A DNA stretch of 64,000 nucleotides from Enoplosus armatus. Its lineage: Eukaryota; Chordata; Actinopteri; Centrarchiformes; Enoplosidae. Below the pieces are notes generated by a model. The model searched no databases and was not told the DNA's origin. It saw only the letters and a list, made by a program, of their open reading frames with translations. Position 1 is the stretch's first letter; each line of letters starts with the position of its first letter. The stretch covers positions 7,271,333-7,335,332 of the forward strand of contig NC_092189.1 of assembly GCF_043641665.1 (NCBI RefSeq), read 5' to 3'. This document shows positions 36,900-49,090 of the stretch, piece by piece. A program made the translations under genes and the position numbers.

Positions 36900-39800
36900 T
36901 TTTTCATGTGATTTATTTTTATTTTTATGAAGAATAATGAATAGTTACCTCTCGGGAGCAAGATTTCTCTCAAACACCCCACCCCCTCCCAAAACAAAAA
37001 GAGAAAGGAAAACAATAAGACACCCACTGACAGAAAACAGTCCTGTCAGGAAAGCGATGACCAGTAGTTTAGAACCTGCATGTCGGTGTAACCTGATCTT
37101 TGTGTGATGGATAGTTAACTGATTCCTCTAAACGGTGAAAATCCACATTCCCATGCTGCCCCTCTTCGCTACACTAAACACTGAAATCCCTCTCTATCAC
37201 CCCATCTACACACAGATTACTGCTGACTGGATGCAAGCAGCTTTATTAGCGGAGAGGGGCCAACTGTAAAAAGCTGTAAAGATGCTGAAGCGTGAATTAA
37301 CTGCTAAATAAACACAGTCACTCGATGCAGTTCACAACATGTTGAATCATAATTGCCCTCCGACTAGATGTGTTGGGATGAATCTCACCACCGTCATCAA
37401 AAGTTGTTCGACATCATAGACAGTTGAGAGTCTGTGAAAGCTAACTAAAGGACTTTCTGTACAAGCAGCACGTATGGATTAAGTTAAAAGCTTTATTGTC
37501 ATATGCACAGAGAAATTCATAGTTTGCTTTCTGCTGTAACTGCCATAAAAAGTCACTTAAAAGGGAAAACAAAGACAGTAATATGTACATAAAAGAAAAA
37601 TATATAATGTAATATAAAAAGTATTACAAAACTGTTTGTTTGATGTGCAACCATAGTGTATATACAAAATGTAAATTTGTATAAGAAGTCAAGTGCACTG
37701 CAGTAACAAGAATCTGTAGATTCAGATGTATCCATGAAATGAATAATGAAGTGAAATGTTGCTTTCTGTTATATGTCTTCGTACAGCAATTGTACAATAA
37801 ATGCTTGGAAGACGCTAGTATTAAATCCATGATTCCTCCAACAAATTGCAAATTTGGTTCTGCACTTAATGATCCCATAAACTGTCCAATTAGTAATAGC
37901 CATTTTCTACACTGGTTAATTTGATAAGCAAAGTTGGTTAGCTGTAATTAATAGAATTCACCATTTTACATGGTTTTATTCTGTTCTTTAGTTGTCCCAC
38001 ACATATGCAATTTAAATAAATATAAACTCTTTGATTGGTGTCACCCTTAGGCCTTTATTTACCCTGAAACACAGGCAGCATGACAGTCATTTACACTAAA
38101 CACAGAAAAAAAGAGAAAGAAAGACCACAGTCTTCAAACTCAGATCAAGTGGAATTTAACATCCTGGCACAATTGACAAAGTATATTAGTGGTTGGAAGT
38201 TAGGAGGTCAACCTGTCAAAATTTGCATAACGGATTTCAAAACAAGTGATGAGGTTGCAATTGGATGGATCTTAAAGTCCTGCTTTATTAGGTGCAAGCA
38301 TATCTGATTTAACTGTGTGGAATGTCCTGCCTCGCACTGTGCCATAAACAGAACTCATTCAGGGAATCATGATTGTGCCAAATCCATATGCAAATAGATT
38401 CTCTTTTCCTGAAGATATTACACTTACAGGATGAATCAGGAGCTTTTTATTAAAAAAGAGAGAGAGAAAGAAGCGGGAGATAAGCTGAGAAGAGGGGAGA
38501 CACAAGAGAAAGGTACAGTGAATATATCACTGTCCCAACATGTCACACTTCCATCCCAAATTGTCTTGGCACTTTGGATAGTTTGTGCAGCCAGTCAGTT
38601 TTTTTGTTCTCCTCCATATCTTGTACAGACTGTGTGCTGGCAGGTGGAAGATGTGGCATCAGGAACAGGGGTGGCCCTCTGCCTTGTCGATCCAGCGTGA
38701 GCTCTTTTTGAGTGTATCTGCCAACAGAAACATGAGAGGGCTTAGATTAACATTAGACATCACCTTCTGCTGTCTTATTCAGACCGTTTCAAATTGATGC
38801 AAATTTTGCAGCCGTTAATCACGCCATGGATGGGGATGACAAGGTCAGAGGGTGAATGTGGTGCTCCAGATGGAGCTCTCCAGACAAGAAACGGTAAAAC
38901 CTGAAAACCTGAGGGATTTACCTCTACCGACTCCCTGAAACCAAAATCAATTTGCTTTTATTGGAACTCAAAACAACAACAATATTTTGGAACTTCCCTT
39001 GTCTGTTTGTATTTGTACTGATTATATTCTTTATTTGGACAGTTACCTCACGCTTCTCTAGCCTGGATAACTAACATTCACTTATTATACCTTTTTCCTT
39101 TCACCTGCTTTTATCTTTTCCCCGTTAGAGAATAACACTTGAAACCTCTATAAAAACTCTCATCTTTACATTACAGTGCATTCAGTGAAGCTGTGACATA
39201 TTGGAGTACAAGCTATTATACATGTATCTTTGAACACACTAGTTTCTCTACGATTCAGGGATACCCTGCACAGCATCCATCAATCACATGTTACTGTAGC
39301 TATGGACCTTCCTTTGCCTTAGGCAGTAGAATTATTGCTCAACAGAGTGATACGATTAAAATCTATAAATCCTCATCTCCACCTGCCTCCTGGCTCGTGG
39401 CAGTCTTCCACACACCTGTCGAACTAACGGAACGCACACCTACACACACACATAAATAGTTTATGTGTGTGTGTATGCGTGTGTGTACGCGTTCGTGCAG
39501 GGCATACAAGTGTGTCGTGTTTATAATATAAACTCAGACATAGAACGATTATACCAGAGCTGCTACGCATGAGAGATTTGTGTACGTAAGAACTGTCCTG
39601 ATTATAGCGGCGTCAAAGAGATTTCACACCTCGCTGTGAAGTGGATAAAGAGTTTGTAAAGTCTGACAGCTTGTAAATCTGTTCAAGTGTATTCCTTTTA
39701 AAGTGAGGTGATGCACCACTTCACTTTGGATAACTGCTGCCTGAAAGGAAAGCTAACTGTCCTGGTACCAAATCAACCCAAAACACACACAAGGACACAA

Positions 39801-40795
39801 ACACACACACACACACGCACCCTCTGTATTTACTAAAACAGTCGTGTCCTATCGAGGCTGTTTAGTAAACGTTGCAGAGAACGTCAAGCCTGGAGACATG
39901 TCGTCATGCCCAGTGCTCCAGCTCTGCATTACCAGCTTGCTGTTATGTGTAAACATCCACACACACTCCAGACACACGCATGCAGGTGATGAAAGGATTG
40001 AAATACCTTGCCCTTTTTCTGCAAGTCACTGAACAACCTTTTCTGTTTTTTTGTTCTCTTTAGAGGTCAATGGAAAAGAATAGAATTTGTACAATTTCTT
40101 AGATCACGGCTTTGTATCCAAGTGCTGTTGGCTGAAGTTTGACACACATGGAAGGCTCTTACTTTTCTTTCTCACATTTTCGGCATGATTGTTGTGCTAT
40201 TGAATGCCAGAAATCCTAATAACATTGCATAACAAGATAACTTTTGACAATGCCTTATTACTCAGACACTTGCCAAGTAGCCAACGTCAAACAATCTTAT
40301 AAAGAATCTTTTTGTAATCCGTAGGAAAAGTCCCAGTTTGCCTGAATCCCATCAAAGTTTCTCCATGAAAAAGTACAAAAACCCAGCAGCTGTAAAACAG
40401 TACATCCCAGTGTCTGAGACTCCAGAGGAAAAGGCAGCGAGTGATCTCTGCTTCCTAAACATGGCTTATATACACGATTTGGGGAAAAGAGAAGTTTAAA
40501 GACAAACACAGAGCGCAGTGAGAGCGTGTGTATATATGAATCATTGCTATTTCACCCTAAAATATTTTCCATGTCAACATGCAGTAAACATGGCGATATG
40601 AACAGGGCTTTGCAATGAGGGAGGGAGAAGAAGGAGGAAGAGGGGAATTAAGTGTACACTTCTTACATCTGCTGAAGACTTGTGTAATGTAACCCTTCTG
40701 TCCATTTTTTCAATTTTCCATTTATTGTCTAATGGCACACTGAGAATTGTACGTGTTTGGCACCCAGAAGATGAATCCTAACGACTGTGGAGATC
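36900..40795. other. Intergenic, only retroposon fragments
   Basis: No gene supported. A fragment at about 37486-37528 (AGCTTTATTGTCATATGCAC, GAAATTCAT) resembles the 3' tail of a teleost retroposon. CA/TG-rich stretches lie near 39440-39490 and 39795-39817. Confidence 0.5.
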
Positions 40796-40799
40796 ACCT

Positions 40800-41110
40800 G
40801 ACTTTTCCTCTAGCTCCAAAATGAGGCTGACATTTGGGGGTTTGAGTCTCAAGAACTATTAAATGGATTGTCAGATGCTTTTCCTGCAAAACGAATGATA
40901 TTCCCATCAGCCTCAGCAGTACTTTGGGTTTAGTGCTAATTGTTAACATGCTAAACTAAGATAGTTAGGATGTTAAGGTGATAAACATTATACTTGCTTA
41001 GCATCAGCATGTTAGGACTGTCATTGTGAGCATGTTGGCATGCTGACTTTAGCATTTAGCTCAAAAGCACAGCTGTGTCCATGTACAGCCTCTGAAACAT
41101 TAGCATGGCT
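40800..41110 (-). repeat. Dispersed teleost repeat, family B, copy 2 (inverted)
   Basis: CATCAGCCTCAGCAGTACTTTG, GTTAACATGCTAA and TTAGCATTTAGCTCAAAAGC are reverse complements of blocks in the 11.2-11.6 kb copy. It is diverged and non-coding. Confidence 0.7.
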
Positions 41111-44100
41111 AACATGACTCTTAGTCTTGTTATCAAGTGATAGGGTGGCAAGAACATAACTTTGGTTGTAAATTATGTGCAGGTGGAAACCATGTTTCTT
41201 TAGCACCAAATAATGTGACTTAAACAGTAGAAAAAGAGGTTTATCATCACAGCTGCAAGCAATCAGAAATAAGGTGTGAAAGGTCAGGTCAAGTCCATTC
41301 CTGTGGAGGATGATCATTAAGGAAAACACTTGGAAAATGATGCAGTAAGAGGGTGCTGCTTCTCGTTGTATATCTAGGTTAATTCAGTTACTGCCTCTGA
41401 TGATACAGTGTGGCTGCCCAGTAATACCTGGCTGGCCTGATAAAGGCGAAGAGGAAATACAATATAATACGTGGCATTATTATTGTTCTCAGGAAGCTTT
41501 ATCTAATATAATTCCTACTGGATGGAACAAGGAATAAAATGACTTTCTGAGCGTGAAGCCCAGCAGGTCTTCCAGATGCCACAGGCTTTACGAGGCTGTA
41601 TTTTAGCATGCGGGGTGAGGACTGCATCTGTTTAGTAAATACAGTCCTCACAGGGAGGAGTGTGCACTAATGCACTCCGTGTGACAAAAAGAGACTCACA
41701 TTTATTTCCATTAACCCGCTCTGAAACTGGACCAGACAGCACGATCCAAACTGTGTCCATTTGGAAGATAAATTGCTCAACAGAAAATCAAAACAAAAAA
41801 ACTAACAGGAATGGCTCAGTTTCCAGTCTGCAAATATGGCCATTAACCTTCAGACGCTCTCCTCCAGCAATTGTGCCTCAGGCAGATGCAGCATGAGAAT
41901 GGCCACGCTCATGCTTATTACAATAGCAGTCTGATTTAGTTCAGACCTGAAAGAAAGTTGTTTTTCTTAAAAATGCCACTGCAGGAGGATAATGCAAAGC
42001 TGTGGTGTTGCCACTGTAACACAAACCTCCCTGTTTTTAATATTCTGAGATAAGGTTGCAGCTTCTTTTATTTGTTTGTTTTAGTTTTAAGGTTAATGAT
42101 GATGACTGTGGCTGAAAATGGCTGAGTGACAGCTCTCTGTTTCCTCCTCTATTTGTACAAGCACTCAGATGATTCACTAATACAAGTGATACAACTCACC
42201 GGGACATATTGATATTCACAACAATCATGCCTCTTAGTCAATATGCGGTTATCTAATGATTTACAAAAAAGAGCAGACTTATTAAAGTTGTCAGTTGCAA
42301 GTTAAAGTAAATTCTGCACACACGCATGCTGAACATTTATTGACACAAACTATGGCTGCAGCATTGTACACACTTAGAAATCGAAGGACTCACCGCAGTG
42401 TATAGGCTCAATAGTTCTTTTAGAAACCACTGACACTCCATTATGTTGTAAACAAGCAGAGAAGCTGTTAACTGCAGCAAATTCCACACAAGCTCACCTG
42501 GGGGCTTCAGATAGTACACCAGAAAATGTCTATAGGGTCCTACTATTTTATGAATGCAACATGGACTTAATGTGAATAGCATAGCATAGTGGACTCAAAA
42601 CTCCTGCCATAATCAGATTTAACAGGCAAAAATGTACACAAATACTGGCACTTCTTTTGCTACAGTTTAGCGTGTTTACTGCCAGATTTTAATGTGCTTG
42701 TAAAAAAGGTGTCAGAGACGATACATCTTACCACAGAGGGCATCACTTAGAATCATAAAGACTTCAGTCTGAAGCCACACTGTTCGTGTCTGCGCCTGAA
42801 GGTTACCTCTGAGGGATTACATGTCACACCTACTGGAAGAATAACTGCAAATGTCCTGACAAAGTCTGTTGGTTCTGCATGCTTGAGAACATCAGACAGG
42901 CACGTCCTCCAAACCCTCATAACCTGGGTGTCGACACACTGCTCTGAGAAAGTACACTATTTCTGACTGACTCCACTGGTTAGATAGGTACTGTTGGGGA
43001 TTTTTATGCGTAAATAATTTAAGAAAATATGTCTTTGATTCTTTAAAACTTAAAAATTAGCTTAATGTTTACAGGTGCACAAACTAGAGCCAGTTCCAAA
43101 TCTTGTGTGAGAGATAAAGTAAGTCATGTTTAACATCTACCCACCGGTTTGGCTCAGTTGAAGAACAGCTTTTGTATCATTAACCGAGTTTGATACTACA
43201 GATCGACAGTATTTTATCAGCCCATATGAGGTTTAACAGGGTGAGAAATTCTTTTGACCCTCACGCCATGAAACTGTTAAGTGCTCAGGATGAGCATGAG
43301 GAGTAGTTTTACATTTAATATTGGTGGATGATGATAGTGATCTTGTTTTAACCGTGATGATAATGGCTGGATGAGGTTTTATATTATGTTGTCACTGACG
43401 TAGATAGTCATATGTGAGTTTGTGTGTATTACACATTTTGTAATATGTTTCATGTATTTATTATGTTTTACAGAGACAAATTTCCACTTGGGGACAATGA
43501 CGTTAAAGTTGAAGTCGAGTAAACATGCTGTGTAGTTGGTGTTAAAAAAGCAAAGAGGTCATGAGTCTTGCCCTTCAATAACTACCATAACTCTTGAATT
43601 ATTGAACACCCAACTTTAACATGTGTGCATGGTTGTTTTATTTCCAGTCTCATTTTTGATGACTATTAGACTAGAGGTAAGAGGTAAGTATTTTTGTAGT
43701 CCTGGTTATTTAGACTGTGCTGCACATTTTGAGGAAGTGAATGTCAGTGCAGGATCCTTCAGCTATGGAGCCTTTGCATGCAGGTACTACAACCCTTCAG
43801 CGAATAACTGTAATTTCACTGACAGCACAAATTCATACTAGTTCTACTACCAAATGCACATGACCACGGATTGACAGAGGATCACTGTTTAACACATCCA
43901 GTGGTTTGTTTTAGCCCAGTTAGGCATGTTACAAAACACTACCACTCTTTTGAGACAGGATATAGCAAATCCACCCTACTTGTGTTTCCACCAGTGTGAA
44001 GCAACCTGTCCTGGTGCGACATGTAGAAACAGGTATCTTAAAAGAGAGTCCATGTTGTGGTAATTGAAAGAACTGTTTACAGGTTTACACACAGCGCATT

Positions 44101-46495
44101 TAAAATTGTCGCATATACATATGCAGTGGCGCATTTGGGTGTTATGTATGTTGACCTCTGGCATTATTAACTCCAGAGGAGTGCTATAATACTGTAGGTC
44201 TGTTAATGAAGATACGAAAGCCACCAACCTTTTTTACATCGGCTTTTTCATTACTTTGCAGATCTCTGGGGGTCAATTTGAGAATCAATGGCAAATTAAT
44301 TGCCTGAAGTGAAGGTTTCACACATGGCTGATCTGGATAGATAATCAATCCACTGGACTCCTTATGGTGGCCACTTAGTGGGTCTATAAACACGCCACAA
44401 GCTGGAATATCAAACAAATGCAAGCATGGTACATATAGTAGTGAGCATACTAATGCTGTACTGTGGATGATGAAGAGTATATGATCCATACAGTGATGTT
44501 TGTATTGAGGCATTGACTTTTTTGAAATGATGTGCTTTTATACTGTGCTATGATGCAATTTCTTGATGCACTATTGAATAATTGATTGATTGAGACTTTG
44601 CGGGTGAACTGATGTTACAGTTAATTGTTTCATCATCCAGAGCATGTGGCTGGATGGCTAGCCTCAGTAAGGATCACATATACCTACATACTGTACATGT
44701 CACTGTTATCATCACCCTCACACTCACATGGACTCATTTCCATATAAATAAGGCACGCTAGAACATGCAGCGAACATACGTTGGAAGTTTTAGGCTCAGG
44801 ACCAAACCTCCTGAGCCTTTGCTTTAGGTGGAAAAGCCTTTGCTTTAGGTGGAATAGCTAATTATTTTCAATGTGTCCGATAAGGTATATCTGACAAAGA
44901 AAGAGGGAACAGGGGCAACAGAAAGACAAAGACGGAAAGAAGAGAATTTGTATTGAGAAAAGCCACTGAAGTGTGACCACACTCAGAAAACACCAGGGAC
45001 CCAGAGCAGGAATACATGAATTTAATTTCCACATGACAATCATTAAAACAGAATACATTTTCTCAAGACACAAGTCCACCAAGAACTCCAGTGCTCACCT
45101 AATATAATGTTTAGACAGCACACAACAGTGGTGTTTACCAAGCCTAACGCAAATCCCTATATCAGTAAAATATATATGCAGCACAGGAAGTGGCTGCACA
45201 TATTTACCCATGTTGTTTATTTATTTGGGATTATTCAAATCTAAGAAAATCTGTGAAAAATCCTCTTTCCTATCATATTGTACTGGAAGTTAAAAAAAAA
45301 AATCATATATAATATTTTCTATATTTATACTACCTTCATATTTTCCCCAAACTTTGTACAGTGTGATACAAGTCTAACACACACACAGAGACACACACGC
45401 TGTATGAAACTACTTAAATAACAGCGTGGAGTTCATGTTTCTCATTTGCAGGGTGGAAATTGTGTTTCCTGATGGAACAATCTTGTAACAATAAATTGAA
45501 AATGTAAGCCTAAGTGATTTTAAAAATATGACACTGGTTTAAGTTCTATTTGCTGAGATCTTTGCAAACTCAATCAAACCACAAATAGGAATAGCTGTCA
45601 ATGAGAAAATAAGGCTGTCTAGGTTGATTCCTGAAAAGCTAGCATTTTGTTCATGTAGTAGGGATAATGCATCACACATATGACATGGAATTTACATATT
45701 CAGCACATTGATGCGGGAGCACAATTTCTGCATCCATTCATCACCATGGAAAAGGAATTGTGGCCACAAAGAGGAAGAGAGCCATGACAACAACTATGTG
45801 AGTTTTAATGCCCATTACTGAGTAATTGGCTATTTAGCTGAAAATCTCTCAACAGTCATTACTCATCCAAGAAACAACTGTATTCTTAATTATTCTTACT
45901 GCAGTGCAACGCTAATGTTTGCCCAGCCTCAGACTTCTCCTTCATCTTCCCCTTGGGCTTTTCTTCATTTCCTGAGTAAATCAACTGGTGCATGGTAATT
46001 GGTGTGTCTTTATCCCTATGGCAAAAGGAGGACCAGTATGTGTGTGCATGCATGCATATGGGCATATATGTAAGTGTGTGTGTGGGCAGAGAAGTCTCTA
46101 CTGGACCATGCACATGAGTTGTGTCCTGCAATTGCTGCAGAAAAAAATCCCTCCTTTGACAGCTCACATCAGTACAGTAGATCCATTCAGACACTGTCTG
46201 AGTTCTGAGGAAGCAACTTTGAGTTGCTTCCAACTCTCTTTCATCGCCTGTATTGTGTTAAAAGCCAGTAACATAACGCAGGTGTGATCAAAGACATTTT
46301 CAAACAAATAATTGATTGTCACACGCAACCCAAAAATTATCATTAACTGTCGGTTGGAGGTACCGTTCATGATGCTACATCAAGCTATTATTAGTGACAA
46401 CAGCTGTATTATGTGAGTGGATAGATTGAAACTGATATTACGTGATCACAGAGAGAAATAGAGGTCTGTGCTTTACCCTACAAACTGAAAAGAGT
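41111..46495. other. Intergenic, nothing coding recognised
   Basis: No supported gene. A retroposon-tail-like fragment at about 43474-43507 reads ACAAATTTCCACTTGGGGAC. A 21-bp direct repeat lies at 44814-44855. Open frames in this stretch lack domain content. Confidence 0.5.
44814..44855. repeat. Tandem 21-bp direct repeat, two copies
   Basis: AGCCTTTGCTTTAGGTGGAA starts at 44814 and recurs at 44835; the copies differ only at the last position. Confidence 0.85.
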
Positions 46496-46499
46496 GCAT

Positions 46500-46930
46500 C
46501 AACAGTCATGTTTGGGATTCAACTAAAGGAACAATTTGGGAAATGTGCTTTTTCATGTTCTTGCCAAGACTTAGATGAGGAGATTGATACCACACTCATG
46601 TTTGTTTAAATATAAAGCTACAACCAGCAGTCAATTAGCTTAGCTTAGCATAAAGACTGGAAACAAAGAGAAACAGCTAGCCTGGGTCCATGCAAAGGTA
46701 ACAAAATCCACCCATCAGTACCTGTAAAGGTCACCAATTTACATGTTATTTCTTGTTGGGTACATGAAAAACGTGTCAAAACAACAAGTTATGTAAAGTT
46801 AAGCTAACTGACTGCTGGCTATAACTTATTGCTCCAGCTCCATTCTTAACGCATAGCCCATCTTCTCCAACTCTCCAACTGGCGAAAAAGTGTATTTTCT
46901 CAAAATGTCTATGTCTATGACTATTCCTTT
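46500..46930 (+). repeat. Dispersed teleost repeat, family C, copy 1
   Basis: Landmarks are TTTGGGAAATGTGCTTTTTC, GAGGAGATTGATACCACACTC, TTAGCTTAGCTTAGCATAAAG and ACAGCTAGCCTGG. Truncated related copies occur at about 48016-48115 and 52625-52990. Non-coding; about 430 bp. Confidence 0.75.
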
Positions 46931-48010
46931 AAACTAAAAGTTAAGTGAATTAATAAAGAGGATACACTTACCTATAATGACTAAGAAATCCTTCAGTAAC
47001 AACTTTTTTGTCACACATTCATGTTTACAATGACTTAATCTTATTTTTCTATCACCACATTCTTGATAGTGGAATTATCACAAAGTTAAAACAGTTCTGT
47101 TTACAATTTATGAAGCATATGGTTGAAATAAAATCAATTCCCAAAAAACAGCAGAGTTAGCTCACATAGAAATGGAACAGCTCAGCTAGTTTACAAGAAT
47201 TTAAAAAAGACAATGAAATCACAAAAACAGACTTTCCAAGCATACACAACACAAAGACACAGTATATGGGTAACCAGATCGGCATTATTTCCTCCTTCTC
47301 AGTACCATCGGCCCATCAGAGCTGACAGGATGAAGGTGATAGGGGAACGTATTCCCTGTTCACTTCTCCTCCCTCCTGTGGAATTAAATGAGATGCCACC
47401 CAGACCCAGACGATAACCACTCCTGACACTCCACTCATCTGAATTTCAAGTAGAAAGGCCAAAGGGACAGGACTTGCTCCGGGGAGAGGGGGTAATTCTG
47501 GAAGAAGAGACCATGGATCAGTAGACTGATTTGATAAAGGTAAGAAGCGCCATGATAAACAGAATACAGCCAAGAAATTACATATGAGAGAGGTTAGTGC
47601 TAAAGCTAATGCTATGACTACAGAGATGCAGGTCAGAAGAAAAGGGAATGAATGGAGAGAAAATTAGGTATAATGCAATTAACCTAAGTGACCAAAGAAA
47701 CACAGGGTATACAATAAGCAGAAATAAAGACCATCATGTAAACACTCGACCCGTCCTTTTCCCCAGTTGTTGCCAGAGTTATGGCTGATTAGATGACCTG
47801 AATCAGCATGAGATCCCATGGAATCACAGGGCTGGTTGATGGATTCACACTTCAGATACTCAATAGTGGTGCAAAAGGAGGACTGAGCGATGGAAAGATG
47901 GAGACAACTGAGAAGAGGAGAAAGAGACGGTGAGAGATAGAGTGAGAAAGGAAAATGCAGAGCAAACATGGAGCTGGAAAGTAATTGTAATGGTTTTGTT
48001 TTCCTGTAAA
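46931..48010. other. Intergenic, nothing recognised
   Basis: A purine-rich plus strand near 47640-47960 generates open frames in the antisense direction; no gene is supported. Confidence 0.5.
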
Positions 48011-48015
48011 GCATT

Positions 48016-48120
48016 TAACATTTCGGGAAATACGCTTATTTGCTTTCTTGCAGAGATTTAGATGGATACCAGTCTAATGTCTGTATGGTAAAGATGAAGC
48101 TACAGCTAGCAGTGCTCAGC
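48016..48120 (+). repeat. Family C repeat, copy 2 (truncated)
   Basis: TTTCGGGAAATACGCTTATTTGC, then a GAGATTTAGATGGATACC block and AAGCTACAGCTAGCAG, in the same order as the 46.5-kb copy. It stops before the TTAGCTTAGC block. Confidence 0.7.
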
Positions 48121-48336
48121 GCTGGAACTGCTGGGCAGGGGAGAATGACTGATCAAATGAAAGATTGCAAAGTCTCATTGGAGCTGAAGCGCCTCAGATT
48201 CCCAAGTGGTTGGTTAGTGTGATAGCTTAGGGGAATACTGAAGTCCCACAGGTATGCTAGGAGAAGGTAAAAAATGAATTTCTGATATGATACGGAGACT
48301 TTCCTTCCTGGTAGGTCTTAATACATCCTGTCCATC

Positions 48337-49090
48337 AGTGGTGGAAGAAGTACTCAGATATTTTACTAAAGTACAAGTAGCAAGACCACAGTACAGAAAT
48401 ACTCTAATACAAGTAGTCATGCATTCAAAAATCCCCTCCAGACATGCATTAAAACATATATATAAATAGTCTGCTTGGAACAATAATGTGTCTGATATAT
48501 TTTTTGAGCTAGAAGGTGTAGACACCTTTTTAAGGATTTTTGCAGAACATGTATTGTTCCAATTATTAAACATAAAAAAATTAATTCTATTAATATGCAA
48601 ATGTTGTTCCTTTCTAAAGTTACTACTACCTACTTCACTGGAAAGTCAGTTCTCAGAGTGTGTGTGTGCACTGGCAACTTCAAGTTTCTACATCACACAA
48701 GTTGCTAATAGGATCAGGACCAGCACCAAACTATTTGTGATGTCACACATCATGCTCATAGGCCCGCCCCTTAAAATCAGATTGTCAATGAGCACGGAGA
48801 AACTTTCCACTGTCAGCAGATGATTGTGAACACATCCTTCTAGTGTCAAACTCTGCACATCCATCACTCTGCACAGTGAAGCTCAAACATCCGACTGTAG
48901 GAACAAGAAGAAAAACATTTTATGAGTGGAGGGGGACTTTAAGTAAAAGTACAAAAGTATTAGCATCAAATAAAGTACCAAAAGTAAGAGTACTCATCTT
49001 GCAGAATCGCCCATTTAAGAATAATGTATATTATATTATTATAGTATTGGATTATGATTATTGATGCATTGGTGTCTGCATCACTTCTGG
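48337..49090 (+). repeat. Dispersed repeat, family D, interrupted by a second repeat
   Basis: The left part starts CAGTGGTGGAAGAAGTACTC and runs to CATGCATTCAAAAATC near 48432. The continuation resumes at about 48940 with AAGTAAAAGTACAAAAGTA and TACCAAAAGTAAGAGTACTC. The 500 bp between them includes GTGATGTCACACATCATGC and ATCCGACTGTAGGAACAAG and looks like a different element. An inverted copy of family D lies at about 62800-63198. Confidence 0.7.
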
